From Azonexus hydrophilus (GTDB taxonomy: Bacteria; Pseudomonadota; Gammaproteobacteria; Burkholderiales; Rhodocyclaceae), in contig NZ_MTHD01000002.1 of assembly GCF_001956855.1 (NCBI RefSeq), forward strand, positions 186,001-250,000: a stretch of 64,000 bases of DNA, read 5' to 3'. This document shows positions 28,463-37,332 of this stretch, one piece after another (the stretch's first letter is position 1; every line of letters begins with the position of its first letter). Both the position numbers and the translations under genes were made by a program. The notes under the pieces are model-generated. The model was not told the origin of the DNA. It worked only from the letters and a program-made list of their open reading frames with translations, and did no database searches.

Positions 28463-29221
28463 CTAACGCAGACCCTCAACCGCCATCTTGCGGCGCAGGA
28501 AGGCGATCTGCGTTTGCAGCGGCAACTCCTTCGGGCAGATGTCGTGGCAGCCGAGCAGGCTCATGCAGCCGAAGACGCCGTCGTCGTCGCCGATCAGTTC
28601 GTAGAAGTCGGCGTCGCTGCGCGTGTCGCGCGGATCGAGGCGGAAGCGGGCGATCTTGTTGAGGCCGACGGCGCCGACGAAGTTTTCGTTCATCTGCGCC
28701 GTGCCGCAGCCGGCGATGCAGCAGCCGCACTCGATGCAGCGGTCGAGTTCGTAGATGGCTTCGGCCAGTGCCGGTTCCATGCGCGCTTCGAGCGCGTCGA
28801 GGTCGACGGCTTCGCTTTGCGCGATCCAGGTTTGCAGGCGTTCGGCGGTGCCGCGCATCCACTTGCCGGTATTCACCGACAGATCGCCGATCAACTCGAA
28901 GAAGGGCAGCGGGGCGAGGGTGATGTCGCTGCCGTAGTCGCGCGTCAGCGTGCGGCAGGCGAGTGCCGGGCGGCCGTCGACCAGCATTGCGCAACTGCCG
29001 CAGATGCCGGCGCGGCAGACGAAGTCGAACTGCAGCGAGGGATCTTGCGTCGCGCGGATTTCATTGAGCGCGATGAACAGCGTCATGCCTTCCGCTTCTT
29101 CCAGCTCGAAGGCTTGCAGATAAGGCTTGCTCGCCGGATCGGCCGGGTTGCAGCGCAGGATGTGCAGGGTCAGGCGACGCGGCGCCGCGCCCGGTTTCGG
29201 TTTGCGGAACAGCGTGATCAT
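28463..29221 (-). CDS. frdB: Fumarate reductase iron-sulfur subunit
   Basis: A 252-residue iron-sulfur protein that passes electrons between the flavoprotein and the diheme cytochrome. The [2Fe-2S] ligands are Cys69, Cys74, Cys77 and Cys89 (CRAGICGSC...C); the C-terminal domain carries [11 protein letters not shown] and [15 protein letters not shown], giving ligands for the [4Fe-4S] and [3Fe-4S] clusters. The wording [19 protein letters not shown] resembles Wolinella FrdB rather than standard SdhB. The ATG overlaps the frdA stop (ATGA). Confidence 0.93.
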   Translation of the reverse strand: MITLFRKPKPGAAPRRLTLHILRCNPADPASKPYLQAFELEEAEGMTLFIALNEIRATQDPSLQFDFVCRAGICGSCAMLVDGRPALACRTLTRDYGSDITLAPLPFFELIGDLSVNTGKWMRGTAERLQTWIAQSEAVDLDALEARMEPALAEAIYELDRCIECGCCIAGCGTAQMNENFVGAVGLNKIARFRLDPRDTRSDADFYELIGDDDGVFGCMSLLGCHDICPKELPLQTQIAFLRRKMAVEGLR

Positions 29222-31197
29222 GCGTTCTCTCCAAGGCGTGCATTGTCCCCGCGCAAGTGCGCCGGCAGCAGGTGGCGGAAAGGCATCAGCGCGGCTTGCA
29301 CGGCGTGCCGGTCGCTGCCGGCCAGGGCGGCACGGGTGGCGTCGACTTCGGCCTGGCGGCCCGCGGTCAGCGGATGTTCGATGGCATCGCGCGTGCCGTA
29401 GCCGCGCCAGCCGGGCGGCAGTTCCATGCGGGCGATGTCGAGCGGCTCGTAGGCCAGTGTCGGCAGCGTCTGCCCGGCGTCGGGCCAGCTTGCCAGGGTG
29501 CGCTTGAGCCAGTCGGCGTCGTTGCGCTGCGGGTAATCCTCGCGGAAGTGCGCGCCGCGGCTTTCCGTGCGCTGCAAGGCGCCGTAGCTGACGCACAGCG
29601 CCAGCTTGAGCATCTTCTGCAGGCGCCAGGCCAGCGTCAGTTCGGGGTCGGCGCCGCCGCGCCGGCCGGAAAGGCCGAGGTCGCGGCTGCGCAAAAGCAG
29701 GCTTTGCAGCGTGTTGACCGCAGCATTCATGGCTTCACCGTGGCGGACGATGCCGACCTGGGCGGTCATCGTCGCCTGCATTTCGCGCAGCAGCAGGCTG
29801 GCGCTTTCCTTGCCATGATGATTGGTGATCGCGCCAAACTCCGCCTGCGCGCGCTCGAAACACTGGCGGATCAGCGCCGTCGACACCGTCAGTTCGCCGT
29901 CCGGCGAGGCACAGAAATCGGCGATGGCTGCGCCGACGATCATTCCGGAAACCACGGTTTCAGCGACCGAGTTGCCGCCCAGCCGGTTGAAACCGTGCAG
30001 GTCCCAGCAGGCCGCTTCGCCGCAGGCAAACAGACCCTTGAGGCCGCGCGCCGCGCCGTGGGCGTCGGTGCGGATGCCGCCCATCGAGTAATGCTGGGCC
30101 GGGCGCACCGGAATCCACTGCTTGGCCGGGTCGATGCCGAGGAAGTACTGGCAGATTTCCTTCACTTCGCGCAGCTTGTGGTTGATGTGGGCGGCGCCGA
30201 GCAGCGTGATGTCCAGCCACAGATGCTGGCCGAAACGGTTGCTGGCGCCCTTGCCAGCCTTGATGTGCGCTTCCATGCGCCGCGAGACGACATCACGCGA
30301 TGCCAGTTCCTTCTTTTCCGGCTCGTAGTCGGGCATGAAGCGGTGGCCGTCGACATCGCGCAGCAGGCCGCCGTCGCCCCGGCAACCTTCGGTAACCAGG
30401 ATGCCGGCGGGGAAGATCGCGGTCGGGTGGAACTGGATCGCTTCCATGTTGGCCAGCGGCACGACGCCGGTGTCCAGCGCGATGGCGGCGCCGATGCCTT
30501 CGTTGATGACGGCGTTGGTGGTCGCCTGGTAGAGCCGGCCGAAACCGCCGGTGGCAATACAGGTGGCTTTGGCGACATAGGCCGTCAGCTTGCCGTCGAT
30601 CAGGTTGCGGACGATGGCGCCGTGGCAGCGTTCGCCGTCGTGGATCAGCGCCACCGCCTCGCGCCGCTCATGCACCGGAATGCCGGCGGCGATGGTCTGG
30701 TCGCTGACCGCGTACAGCATGGCGTGGCCGGTGCCGTCGGCGACGTAGCAGGTGCGCCATTTGCGCGTGCCGCCAAAATCGCGGGCGGTGATCAGGCCGT
30801 GGGCATCGGCGCTTTCCGTCAGCGTTACCGGCTTGCCGTCGATGATCACGGTACGTTCGCCGGCCTCGACGCGGTTCCATGGCACGCCCCAGGCCGCCAG
30901 TTCGCGTACCGCCTTGGGTGCCACGTGGGTGAACATGCGTGCGACTTCCTGGTCGTTGCCCCAGTCGCTGCCGCGCACGGTGTCTTCGAAATGCACGTCC
31001 TCGTTGTCGCCGGCGCCCTTCAGGGCATTGGCCAGGCTGGCCTGCATGCCGCCCTGGGCAGCGGCCGAATGCGAACGCTTGGGCGGCACCAGGCTGAGGA
31101 TGATCACCTGCTGGCCGCGCTTCTGCGCTGCCAGGCCGGCGCGCAGGCCGGCCAGTCCGCCGCCGATGACGAGGACGTCGCTATGGATGATTTCCAT
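29218..31197 (-). CDS. frdA: Fumarate reductase flavoprotein subunit, Wolinella type
   Basis: A 659-residue flavoprotein that reduces fumarate (or oxidises succinate). FAD-binding [10 protein letters not shown] lies at 12-21; covalent FAD attachment is expected at His43 ([10 protein letters not shown]), the same number as in Wolinella succinogenes. The active-site region has FHPT, the stretch TEGCRGDGG and the Arg of SRDVVSRRM, and [10 protein letters not shown] near residue 365. By memory of the Wolinella protein, similarity runs end to end, including the C-terminal [14 protein letters not shown] and RLGE. It lies between frdC and frdB in the order C-A-B. Confidence 0.93.
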   Translation of the reverse strand: MEIIHSDVLVIGGGLAGLRAGLAAQKRGQQVIILSLVPPKRSHSAAAQGGMQASLANALKGAGDNEDVHFEDTVRGSDWGNDQEVARMFTHVAPKAVRELAAWGVPWNRVEAGERTVIIDGKPVTLTESADAHGLITARDFGGTRKWRTCYVADGTGHAMLYAVSDQTIAAGIPVHERREAVALIHDGERCHGAIVRNLIDGKLTAYVAKATCIATGGFGRLYQATTNAVINEGIGAAIALDTGVVPLANMEAIQFHPTAIFPAGILVTEGCRGDGGLLRDVDGHRFMPDYEPEKKELASRDVVSRRMEAHIKAGKGASNRFGQHLWLDITLLGAAHINHKLREVKEICQYFLGIDPAKQWIPVRPAQHYSMGGIRTDAHGAARGLKGLFACGEAACWDLHGFNRLGGNSVAETVVSGMIVGAAIADFCASPDGELTVSTALIRQCFERAQAEFGAITNHHGKESASLLLREMQATMTAQVGIVRHGEAMNAAVNTLQSLLLRSRDLGLSGRRGGADPELTLAWRLQKMLKLALCVSYGALQRTESRGAHFREDYPQRNDADWLKRTLASWPDAGQTLPTLAYEPLDIARMELPPGWRGYGTRDAIEHPLTAGRQAEVDATRAALAGSDRHAVQAALMPFRHLLPAHLRGDNARLGENA

Positions 31198-31200
31198 TTT

Positions 31201-32043
31201 TCAGTGCTTTCCGTGGTCGACCGCAACATGGCCCGGCGGCACGTAGCGCTCGCCGGCCAGTTCGGCGTGGGCACGGCCGAGGTCGATATAGGCCAGCAGC
31301 GTGACCAGACCGAGGGTGATGAAAAAGGCGCTGAACGCGTGGCGGATGTGGCGCAGGCGACGGCGTCCGGCATTGGCGTCGTCACCGACGAACCAGCCCC
31401 ATTTGACCGCCAGCCGGTACAGGCCGATACCGCCATGGACTTCGGCAGCGAACAGCAGCGCCAGGTAGATCGGCCACATGCCGCCGGTCCACACGCGGTC
31501 GGCGGATTCATACGGGCCGATCAACTGGGGCTGGCTGACCATGTCGTACAGATGGATGGTGGTCAGGAAAAACAGTGCAAAGCCGGTCACCACCTGCAGC
31601 CACCACAGGCTGGTATCGCCATGGCGCAGCCGGCTCCGGTGTGCGGAAAAAGCGCGGTACTGGCGAAAACCGCCGGGAAACTTGCGCATCGCCAGCCAGG
31701 CATGGGCGACCAGCAAGCCGGTAACGCCGGAGGCAACCATCGACACCAGCACCGGTTGCGGTTCGCCGAACAGCCATCCGGCCTCGAAGAAGCGGGCAAC
31801 GTTGTAGAAAAGCTCGTGGCTGATCAGGATGGTCGCGACAAAAAACATGTGGGCGACGAGAAACAGCGCCAGCACCAGGCCGCTCAGGCTCTGCAGCAGG
31901 TCGAGGCGGGCCGGCCAGCGGCTGTTGCCGGGCCGGGCGTCAGTGAGCGAGCTGCGGGCCATATCCGGGTGTGCGTGTCGCGTCGGGGCCGGGGCGTTTT
32001 CCGGGAGGGCTGGGGCGAGAGCGGTTTTGGCGATTTGGCGCAT
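31201..32043 (-). CDS. frdC: Fumarate reductase diheme cytochrome b subunit
   Basis: A 280-residue membrane subunit with five spans and four heme-ligand histidines at 65, 114, 164 and 203. The spacing 49-50-39 is identical to that of Wolinella FrdC (His44, 93, 143, 182). Glu87 and Glu201 fall at the positions of Wolinella Glu66 (menaquinol oxidation) and Glu180 (the E-pathway proton route), so an active menaquinol:fumarate reductase is likely. The ATG at 32043 has AAGGAAGA 7 bases upstream. The N-terminal 40 residues are longer than in Wolinella. Confidence 0.92.
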   Translation of the reverse strand: MRQIAKTALAPALPENAPAPTRHAHPDMARSSLTDARPGNSRWPARLDLLQSLSGLVLALFLVAHMFFVATILISHELFYNVARFFEAGWLFGEPQPVLVSMVASGVTGLLVAHAWLAMRKFPGGFRQYRAFSAHRSRLRHGDTSLWWLQVVTGFALFFLTTIHLYDMVSQPQLIGPYESADRVWTGGMWPIYLALLFAAEVHGGIGLYRLAVKWGWFVGDDANAGRRRLRHIRHAFSAFFITLGLVTLLAYIDLGRAHAELAGERYVPPGHVAVDHGKH

Positions 32044-32095
32044 GGCTGATCTTCCTTTCCGGACGCTTTTCGGGCTGTTGTTGTTCTGGCTGCAA

Positions 32096-32109
32096 TTTAT
32101 CATGATCCA
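32096..32109. promoter_or_regulatory. Possible FNR-type site upstream of frdCAB
   Basis: TTTATCATGATCCA matches the FNR/ANR consensus TTGAT-N4-ATCAA at 8 of 10 positions and lies about 60 bases upstream of the frdC start, a workable distance for activation of an anaerobic reductase. No convincing -10 was found, so this is a weak call. Confidence 0.35.
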
Positions 32110-32245
32110 GAACATTTGCTGTCAATTAATTGTGCGCTGCAACAATTCGTAACATGGCGTCCTGTCGTTGTTTTCTCGTGTTATTGATTTTTGATGCCGC
32201 AGTGCAGCACGACGGTTTCGGCCGCCGTTCCCGGCTTCTGTTAAG

Positions 32246-34219
32246 ATGCCGCGGGCCGCATCCGCTGCCTCAACTCCCCCCGAAAACCGCATCTTGTCTA
32301 CCCTTCCGGAAATCTTCTCGCCCGACGGCCCGTTCGCCCGTGCCATCAACGGTTATCGCGTGCGCGGCCAGCAGCTCGAGATGGCCGAGCGCATCGCCGA
32401 GGCGATCAGGAACAACGCGGTGTTCATCGCCGAAGCCGGTACCGGCACCGGCAAAACCTTCGCCTACCTGGTGCCGGCGCTGAAGTCGAACGGCAAGGTG
32501 ATCGTGTCGACTGGTACCAAGACGCTGCAGGACCAGTTGTTCAACAAGGATCTGCCGCTGGTGCGCGATGTCCTCAAAGCGCCGGTCAGGATTGCGCTGC
32601 TCAAGGGCCGCGCCAACTATGTCTGTCCCTACCATCTGCAACGGGCGCTGGCCGACGGCCGTTTCCTGACCCGCGAGGACGCCGCCGACGCCCGCCGCAT
32701 CTCGGTCTTCGCCAAAACCACGCAGAGCGGCGACAAGGCCGAGTGCGTCGAGGTCAACGAGAATTCGCCGGTCTGGCAGCATGTCACTTCGACGCGCGAC
32801 AACTGTCTCGGCCAGGACTGCCCGGACTACAAGGAATGCTTCGTCATGCAGGCGCGCAAGGAGGCGATGGCGGCCGACCTGGTCGTGGTCAATCACCATC
32901 TCTTCTTCGCCGACGTGATGTTGCGCGATGAAGGCATGGCCGAACTGCTGCCGGCCTGCAACACGGTGATCTTCGACGAGGCGCACCAGTTGCCGGAAGT
33001 GGCGACGCTTTTCTTCGGCGAAAGCGTGTCGACCGCACAATTCCTCGATCTCGCCCGTGATGCCCGCACCGAAGCGCTGACCAACGCGCGCGATTGTCTC
33101 GACCTGCCGGTTGCCAGCAAGTCGCTGGAAAAGGCGGCCAAGGATCTGCGCCTGGCGGTCGGCCTCGACAGCGGCCGCTTTGCCGCCGCCCAGTTGCTGG
33201 AAAAGCCCGAATTCGCCCCGGCGCTGCAGGGGCTGCTGGAAGAAATCGCCAAGTTCGCCGCCATCCTGGAAACCCAGGCCGAGCGCGCAGAAGGTTTGGA
33301 GAAATGCTGGCAGCGCGCCACCGAACTGGTGCAGCGCCTGACCCAGTGGCAGAACCCGGTCGATGCCGGCTATGTTTACTGGGCCGAAGCCTTCACCCAT
33401 TCGCTGCAGTTGAACGCGACGCCGCTCGACGTCGCCAACATCTTCCGCAAGCAGATGGGCGGTCACCCGCGCGCCTGGATCTTCACCTCGGCGACCCTCG
33501 CCGTGCAGGGCAAGTTTCATCACTACTGCGCCGAACTGGGCCTCGGCGACCCTGATTCCGCCTGCTGGCACAGCCCGTTCGACTACGGCGAGCAGGCCGT
33601 GCTCTACGCGCCGCTGGGCATGCCCGACCCGAACGACTGGGCCTATACCGAAGCCGTCGTCGACGCCGCCTGGCCGGCGGTCAAAGCAGCCGGCGGCGGC
33701 GCCTTCTTCCTGTGCACCAGCCTGCGCGCGATGCGCCGCACGCACGAACTGCTCAAGGCCAAACTTGAGGACGAAGGCCTCGACATGCCGCTGCTGGTCC
33801 AGGGCGAGGGCAGCAAGAACGATCTGCTGCAGCGCTTCCGCCATCATGGCGCGGCGATCCTGGTCGGCAGCCAGAGTTTCTGGGAAGGCGTCGATGTGCG
33901 CGGCGAAGCGCTGTCGCTGGTCGTCATCGACAAGATCCCGTTCGCGCCGCCCGACGACCCGGTGTTGTCGGCGCGCATCGACGAAATGAAGAAGCAGGGC
34001 CGCAACGCCTTCATGGAATACCAGCTGCCGCGCGCGGTGATCAACGTCAAGCAGGGCGCCGGCCGGCTGATCCGCGACGAGGCCGACAAGGGCGTGCTGA
34101 TGATCTGCGACCCGCGCCTGATCACCAAACCCTACGGCCGCCGTGTCTGGCAGAGTCTGCCGCCGATGAAGCGCACGCGCGAACTGCAGGTTGTCCTCGA
34201 TTTCTTCGCCAACCGATGA
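32246..34219 (+). CDS. DinG/YoaA-type ATP-dependent DNA helicase
   Basis: A 640-657 residue superfamily 2 helicase of the XPD/DinG group that unwinds DNA 5' to 3' in repair. Walker A is EAGTGTGKTFAYL, motif II is FDEAHQLPE (a DEAH box) and late motifs include LVGSQSFWEGVDVRGEALSLVVIDKIPF and QGAGRLIRDEADKG. The iron-sulfur cluster cysteines are visible in NYVCPYH and DNCLGQDCPDYKECF. The true start may be the TTG at 32294 (LSTLPEIFSPDGPFARA), since the upstream 16 residues look non-conserved; the ATG at 32246 is the only ATG. The end overlaps the next gene (ATGA). Confidence 0.9.
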   Translation: MPRAASAASTPPENRILSTLPEIFSPDGPFARAINGYRVRGQQLEMAERIAEAIRNNAVFIAEAGTGTGKTFAYLVPALKSNGKVIVSTGTKTLQDQLFNKDLPLVRDVLKAPVRIALLKGRANYVCPYHLQRALADGRFLTREDAADARRISVFAKTTQSGDKAECVEVNENSPVWQHVTSTRDNCLGQDCPDYKECFVMQARKEAMAADLVVVNHHLFFADVMLRDEGMAELLPACNTVIFDEAHQLPEVATLFFGESVSTAQFLDLARDARTEALTNARDCLDLPVASKSLEKAAKDLRLAVGLDSGRFAAAQLLEKPEFAPALQGLLEEIAKFAAILETQAERAEGLEKCWQRATELVQRLTQWQNPVDAGYVYWAEAFTHSLQLNATPLDVANIFRKQMGGHPRAWIFTSATLAVQGKFHHYCAELGLGDPDSACWHSPFDYGEQAVLYAPLGMPDPNDWAYTEAVVDAAWPAVKAAGGGAFFLCTSLRAMRRTHELLKAKLEDEGLDMPLLVQGEGSKNDLLQRFRHHGAAILVGSQSFWEGVDVRGEALSLVVIDKIPFAPPDDPVLSARIDEMKKQGRNAFMEYQLPRAVINVKQGAGRLIRDEADKGVLMICDPRLITKPYGRRVWQSLPPMKRTRELQVVLDFFANR

Positions 34220-35349
34220 AAACCACCTTCGACTTGCTGGCCGCGCGCCAGCCGCAATTGTTTTCTGCCGCCGATATCCGCGTCGATAAAGCGCAGCTTG
34301 CGGCCATGGCCGAGCTGGTCGGCGCCATCGAGACGGTGCTGGCCTTGCCCGCCTTCCGTGCCGACGTGCTCGCCCGGGCGCCGGAAAGCGCGCGCTGGCC
34401 GGTCGCTGCGCGCAGCGTGTTCATGGGCTACGACTTCCATCTCACGGTCGACGGCCCGAAACTGATCGAAATCAACACCAATGCCGGTGGTGGTCTGCTC
34501 AATGCCTACCTGCTCGCCGCGCACGGCCACGCCGATGAAGCCGCCGGCTTCGTTGCCGAGATCCTCGACATGTTCCGCGCCGAATGGCGGCTGGAGCGCG
34601 GTGATGCCCCATTGACGCGCATCGCCATCGTCGATGAAGCGCCGGCCGGGCAGTTCCTGGCGCCGGAGTTCGAACTCTTCCGCGATCTGTTTATCGCCAA
34701 CGGCATTGATGCGGTGATTGCCGATCCCGCCGATTTCGTCCGCGACGGCAATCGCCTGCTGCACGACGGCAAGCCCATTGACCTGATCTACAACCGGCTG
34801 ACTGATTTTTACCTCGATGTTGCGGTCGACCGCAATATTCGCGAGGTTTTCGCGGCCGGCGGCGTTGTCCTGACGCCGCACCCGGCAGCGCACGCGACGC
34901 ACGCCGACAAGCGCCACCTGATGCTGCTGTCCGATCCGCAAAAACTGGCTGATCTTGCGGTCGACCGCGCAACGCAGCAGATTTTGCTGGCCGGCGTGCC
35001 GCGCACCATCGCCGTCGACCCGGCGCAAGCCGAAACGCTGTGGGCCGAGCGCAAGCGCTGGTTTTTCAAGCCGCCCACCGGCTTCGGCAGCCGTGCTGCC
35101 TATCGCGGCGACAAGCTGACCAAGCGCGTGTTCGACGAAATCCTCGCCGGCCACTACATCGCCCAGGAAATCGCGCCGCCGTCCGAGCACGAAGTCATCG
35201 TCAACGGCGAGCCACAGACGATGAAGGCCGACTTCCGCTGCTTTGTCTACGACGGGCACATCCAGTGCGTCGCCGCCCGCCTGTACCAGGGACAAACGAC
35301 CAATTTCCGTACCCCCGGCGGCGGTTTCGCGCCGGTGTTTCCGGCTTGA
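34216..35349 (+). CDS. Uncharacterised ATP-grasp-like protein
   Basis: A 377-residue protein I cannot name. It has ATP-grasp hallmarks: LIEINTNAGGGLLN in the N-terminal half, RKRWFFKPPTGFGSRAAYRGDKLT (a candidate ATP-binding Lys), KADFRCFVYDG and the C-terminal AARLYQGQTTNFRTPGGGFAPV, similar to the metal/ATP-binding end of peptide-ligating ATP-grasps. IDLIYNRLTDFYLD resembles substrate-domain segments of glutathione-synthase-like enzymes. The start overlaps the helicase stop; mobB follows 17 bases later. A ligase of a peptide-like substrate is inference. Two TGCGGTCRAC sites overlap in one palindrome within it. Confidence 0.65.
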   Translation: MKTTFDLLAARQPQLFSAADIRVDKAQLAAMAELVGAIETVLALPAFRADVLARAPESARWPVAARSVFMGYDFHLTVDGPKLIEINTNAGGGLLNAYLLAAHGHADEAAGFVAEILDMFRAEWRLERGDAPLTRIAIVDEAPAGQFLAPEFELFRDLFIANGIDAVIADPADFVRDGNRLLHDGKPIDLIYNRLTDFYLDVAVDRNIREVFAAGGVVLTPHPAAHATHADKRHLMLLSDPQKLADLAVDRATQQILLAGVPRTIAVDPAQAETLWAERKRWFFKPPTGFGSRAAYRGDKLTKRVFDEILAGHYIAQEIAPPSEHEVIVNGEPQTMKADFRCFVYDGHIQCVAARLYQGQTTNFRTPGGGFAPVFPA

Positions 35350-35366
35350 ACAGGTAGAATCCGTCC

Positions 35367-35864
35367 ATGAAAGTTTTTGGCATCGCCGGCTGGTCCGGCT
35401 CCGGCAAAACGACGCTGCTGGAAAAGCTGATTCCGGCGCTGATCGCGCGCGGCCTGAAAGTTTCGGTGATCAAGCACGCGCATCACGGATTCGACATCGA
35501 CAAACCGGGCAAGGATTCGTACCGCCACCGCGAAGCCGGCGCCGCCGAAGTCATGCTCGCCTGCGGCACGCGCTGGGCGCTGATGCACGAATGCCGCGAC
35601 GAGCCCGAACCGCAACTGGCCGACCTGCTGACCCGTCTGGCGCCGTGCGACCTGGTGCTGGTCGAAGGATTCAAGCAGGAACCGGTACCCAAGCTGGAAG
35701 TCCACCGGCCGGCCAACGGCAAAGCGCCGCTGTTCGGTGAGCGCGACGATATCGTCGCCGTCGCCTGCGACGAAGCCATTGCCGCACCGATTCCGGTGCT
35801 GCCGCTCAACGACATTGCCACGGTGGCCGATTTCATCATCCGCCATTGCGAACTCAAGGTCTGA
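35367..35864 (+). CDS. mobB: Molybdopterin-guanine dinucleotide biosynthesis protein MobB
   Basis: A 165-residue GTPase-like protein with Walker A GWSGSGKTTL (8-17), the family stretch VIKHAHHGFDIDKPGKDSYRHREAGA and the Walker-B-like LVLVEGFKQEPVPKLEVHR. It assists attachment of GMP to molybdopterin for bis-MGD enzymes such as nitrate or perchlorate reductases. It precedes moeA by 2 bases, so the genes mobB-moeA-moaD form one operon for molybdenum cofactor synthesis. Confidence 0.92.
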   Translation: MKVFGIAGWSGSGKTTLLEKLIPALIARGLKVSVIKHAHHGFDIDKPGKDSYRHREAGAAEVMLACGTRWALMHECRDEPEPQLADLLTRLAPCDLVLVEGFKQEPVPKLEVHRPANGKAPLFGERDDIVAVACDEAIAAPIPVLPLNDIATVADFIIRHCELKV

Positions 35865-35866
35865 CC

Positions 35867-37075
35867 ATGCTCAGTTACGAACAAGCACTTGCCCAACTGC
35901 TCGCCGCCGCCCGCCCGGTAGCCGAAACCCGCCATGTGCCGATCACCGCCGCCGCCGGCCGCGTGCTGGCGCAGGCGCAGGTATCCACGGTCAACGTGCC
36001 GCCGCTCGACAATTCGGCGATGGACGGTTACGCCGTGCGCCTGGCAGATGTAGCGCAAGTCGGCGTCACGCTGCCGGTCAGCCAGCGCATTCCCGCCGGC
36101 ACGGTCGGCAGCGAACTGCAAGCCGGCACCGCCGCCCGCATCTTCACCGGCGCGCCGGTGCCGCCGGGCTGTGACGCAGTGATCATGCAGGAACGCTGCG
36201 AAGCCGTCGGCGACAGCGTCGTCATCAACCACGTCCCGCGTGATGGCGAGAACATCCGCCGCAGCGGCGAGGACATCGCCACCGGCAGCGAAATCCTGTC
36301 CGCCGGCATCCGCCTGCGCGCCCAGGAAATCGCGCTTGCCGCCTCGGCCGGCCTGCCCGAACTGCCGGTGCATCGCCGCGTGCGCGTCGGCATGTTCTTC
36401 ACTGGCGATGAATTGGTTCAGCCCGGCGAGCCGCTGCCGCCCGGCGCCATCTACAACTCCAACCGCTACGCGCTGCGCGCGCTGCTCGAAGGCCTGGGCT
36501 GCGAAGTGCGCGACCTCGGCAGCGTGCCCGATTGCCTCGACGCCACTCGTGACGCGCTGCGCCGCGCCGCTGCCGACAACGACCTGATCGTCACCAGCGG
36601 CGGCGTCTCGGTCGGTGAGGAAGACCACGTCAAACCCGCAGTCGAAGCCGAAGGCCGGCTCGACATGTGGAAGATCGCCATCAAGCCGGGCAAGCCGCTG
36701 GCTTTCGGCGAAGTCAATAAACCGGAAGGCAGCACGGCCTGGTTCATCGGCCTGCCGGGCAACCCGGTCGCCGCCTTCGTCACCTGCCTGATGCTGGTCC
36801 GCCCCTTCATCCTGCGCCTGCAGGGCGTGGACAAGGTCGTGCCGAAAGCCCTGCCGCTGACCGCCGACTTTGTCTGGAGCCGGCCCGACAGCCGCCTCGA
36901 ATTCCTGCGCGCCCGCATCAACGACGCCGGCCACGTCGAGCTCTACCCCAACCAGGGTTCGGCCGTCGTCACCTCGCTGTGCTGGAGCGACGGTCTCGTG
37001 CTCAACCCGCCCGGCTGCGCCGTGCAACCCGGCGACACGGTGCGTTTCATCCCCTTTACGGAGTTGCTCGCATGA
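35867..37075 (+). CDS. moeA: Molybdopterin molybdenumtransferase
   Basis: A 402-residue MoeA that inserts molybdate into adenylylated molybdopterin. The start at 35867 gives MLSYEQALAQLLAAARP; PPLDNSAMDGYAV, FTGAPVPPGCDAVIMQE, FFTGDELVQPGEPLPPGAIYNSN and LIVTSGGVSVGEEDHVKPA follow in the order expected for MoeA. The C-terminal domain ends in LVLNPPGCAVQPGDTVRFIPF. It overlaps moaD at its stop. Confidence 0.94.
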   Translation: MLSYEQALAQLLAAARPVAETRHVPITAAAGRVLAQAQVSTVNVPPLDNSAMDGYAVRLADVAQVGVTLPVSQRIPAGTVGSELQAGTAARIFTGAPVPPGCDAVIMQERCEAVGDSVVINHVPRDGENIRRSGEDIATGSEILSAGIRLRAQEIALAASAGLPELPVHRRVRVGMFFTGDELVQPGEPLPPGAIYNSNRYALRALLEGLGCEVRDLGSVPDCLDATRDALRRAAADNDLIVTSGGVSVGEEDHVKPAVEAEGRLDMWKIAIKPGKPLAFGEVNKPEGSTAWFIGLPGNPVAAFVTCLMLVRPFILRLQGVDKVVPKALPLTADFVWSRPDSRLEFLRARINDAGHVELYPNQGSAVVTSLCWSDGLVLNPPGCAVQPGDTVRFIPFTELLA

Positions 37076-37320
37076 GCGTGAACATCCTCTACTTCGCCAG
37101 CCTGCGCGAAGCCTTCGGCACCGCCGGCGAGACCGTCGAGTTGCCGGACGGCATCGCTACCGTCGGCCAGTTGCGAGACTGGCTGATCGGGCAGGGCAGG
37201 GACGCCCTGGCCACCGCCAAAAACCTGCGCTGCGCCGTCAACCAGGACATGGCCAAGGCCGACGCCCCCATCCGCGACGGCGACGAAATCGCCTTCTTTC
37301 CGCCGGTTACCGGCGGCTGA
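37072..37320 (+). CDS. moaD: Molybdopterin synthase small subunit (sulfur carrier)
   Basis: An 82-residue ubiquitin-fold protein ending in the obligatory Gly-Gly (FFPPVTGG), which is adenylylated and thiocarboxylated to deliver sulfur to molybdopterin. The opening NILYFASLREAFGTAGE and the late DGDEIAFFPPVTGG are typical. The ATG overlaps the moeA stop (ATGA). No moaE is next to it in the window. Confidence 0.92.
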   Translation: MSVNILYFASLREAFGTAGETVELPDGIATVGQLRDWLIGQGRDALATAKNLRCAVNQDMAKADAPIRDGDEIAFFPPVTGG

Positions 37321-37332
37321 CGAGACAGGCCC

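Noticed and set aside
29257-32049. A 930-codon open frame on the plus strand opposite frdA and frdC
   Set aside because: It is antisense to three genes with clear family motifs and arises from high GC; its translation has no recognisable domain.
32096-32109. Treating the frd upstream site as a firm FNR box
   Set aside because: Two mismatches and no clear -10; kept only as a low-confidence feature.
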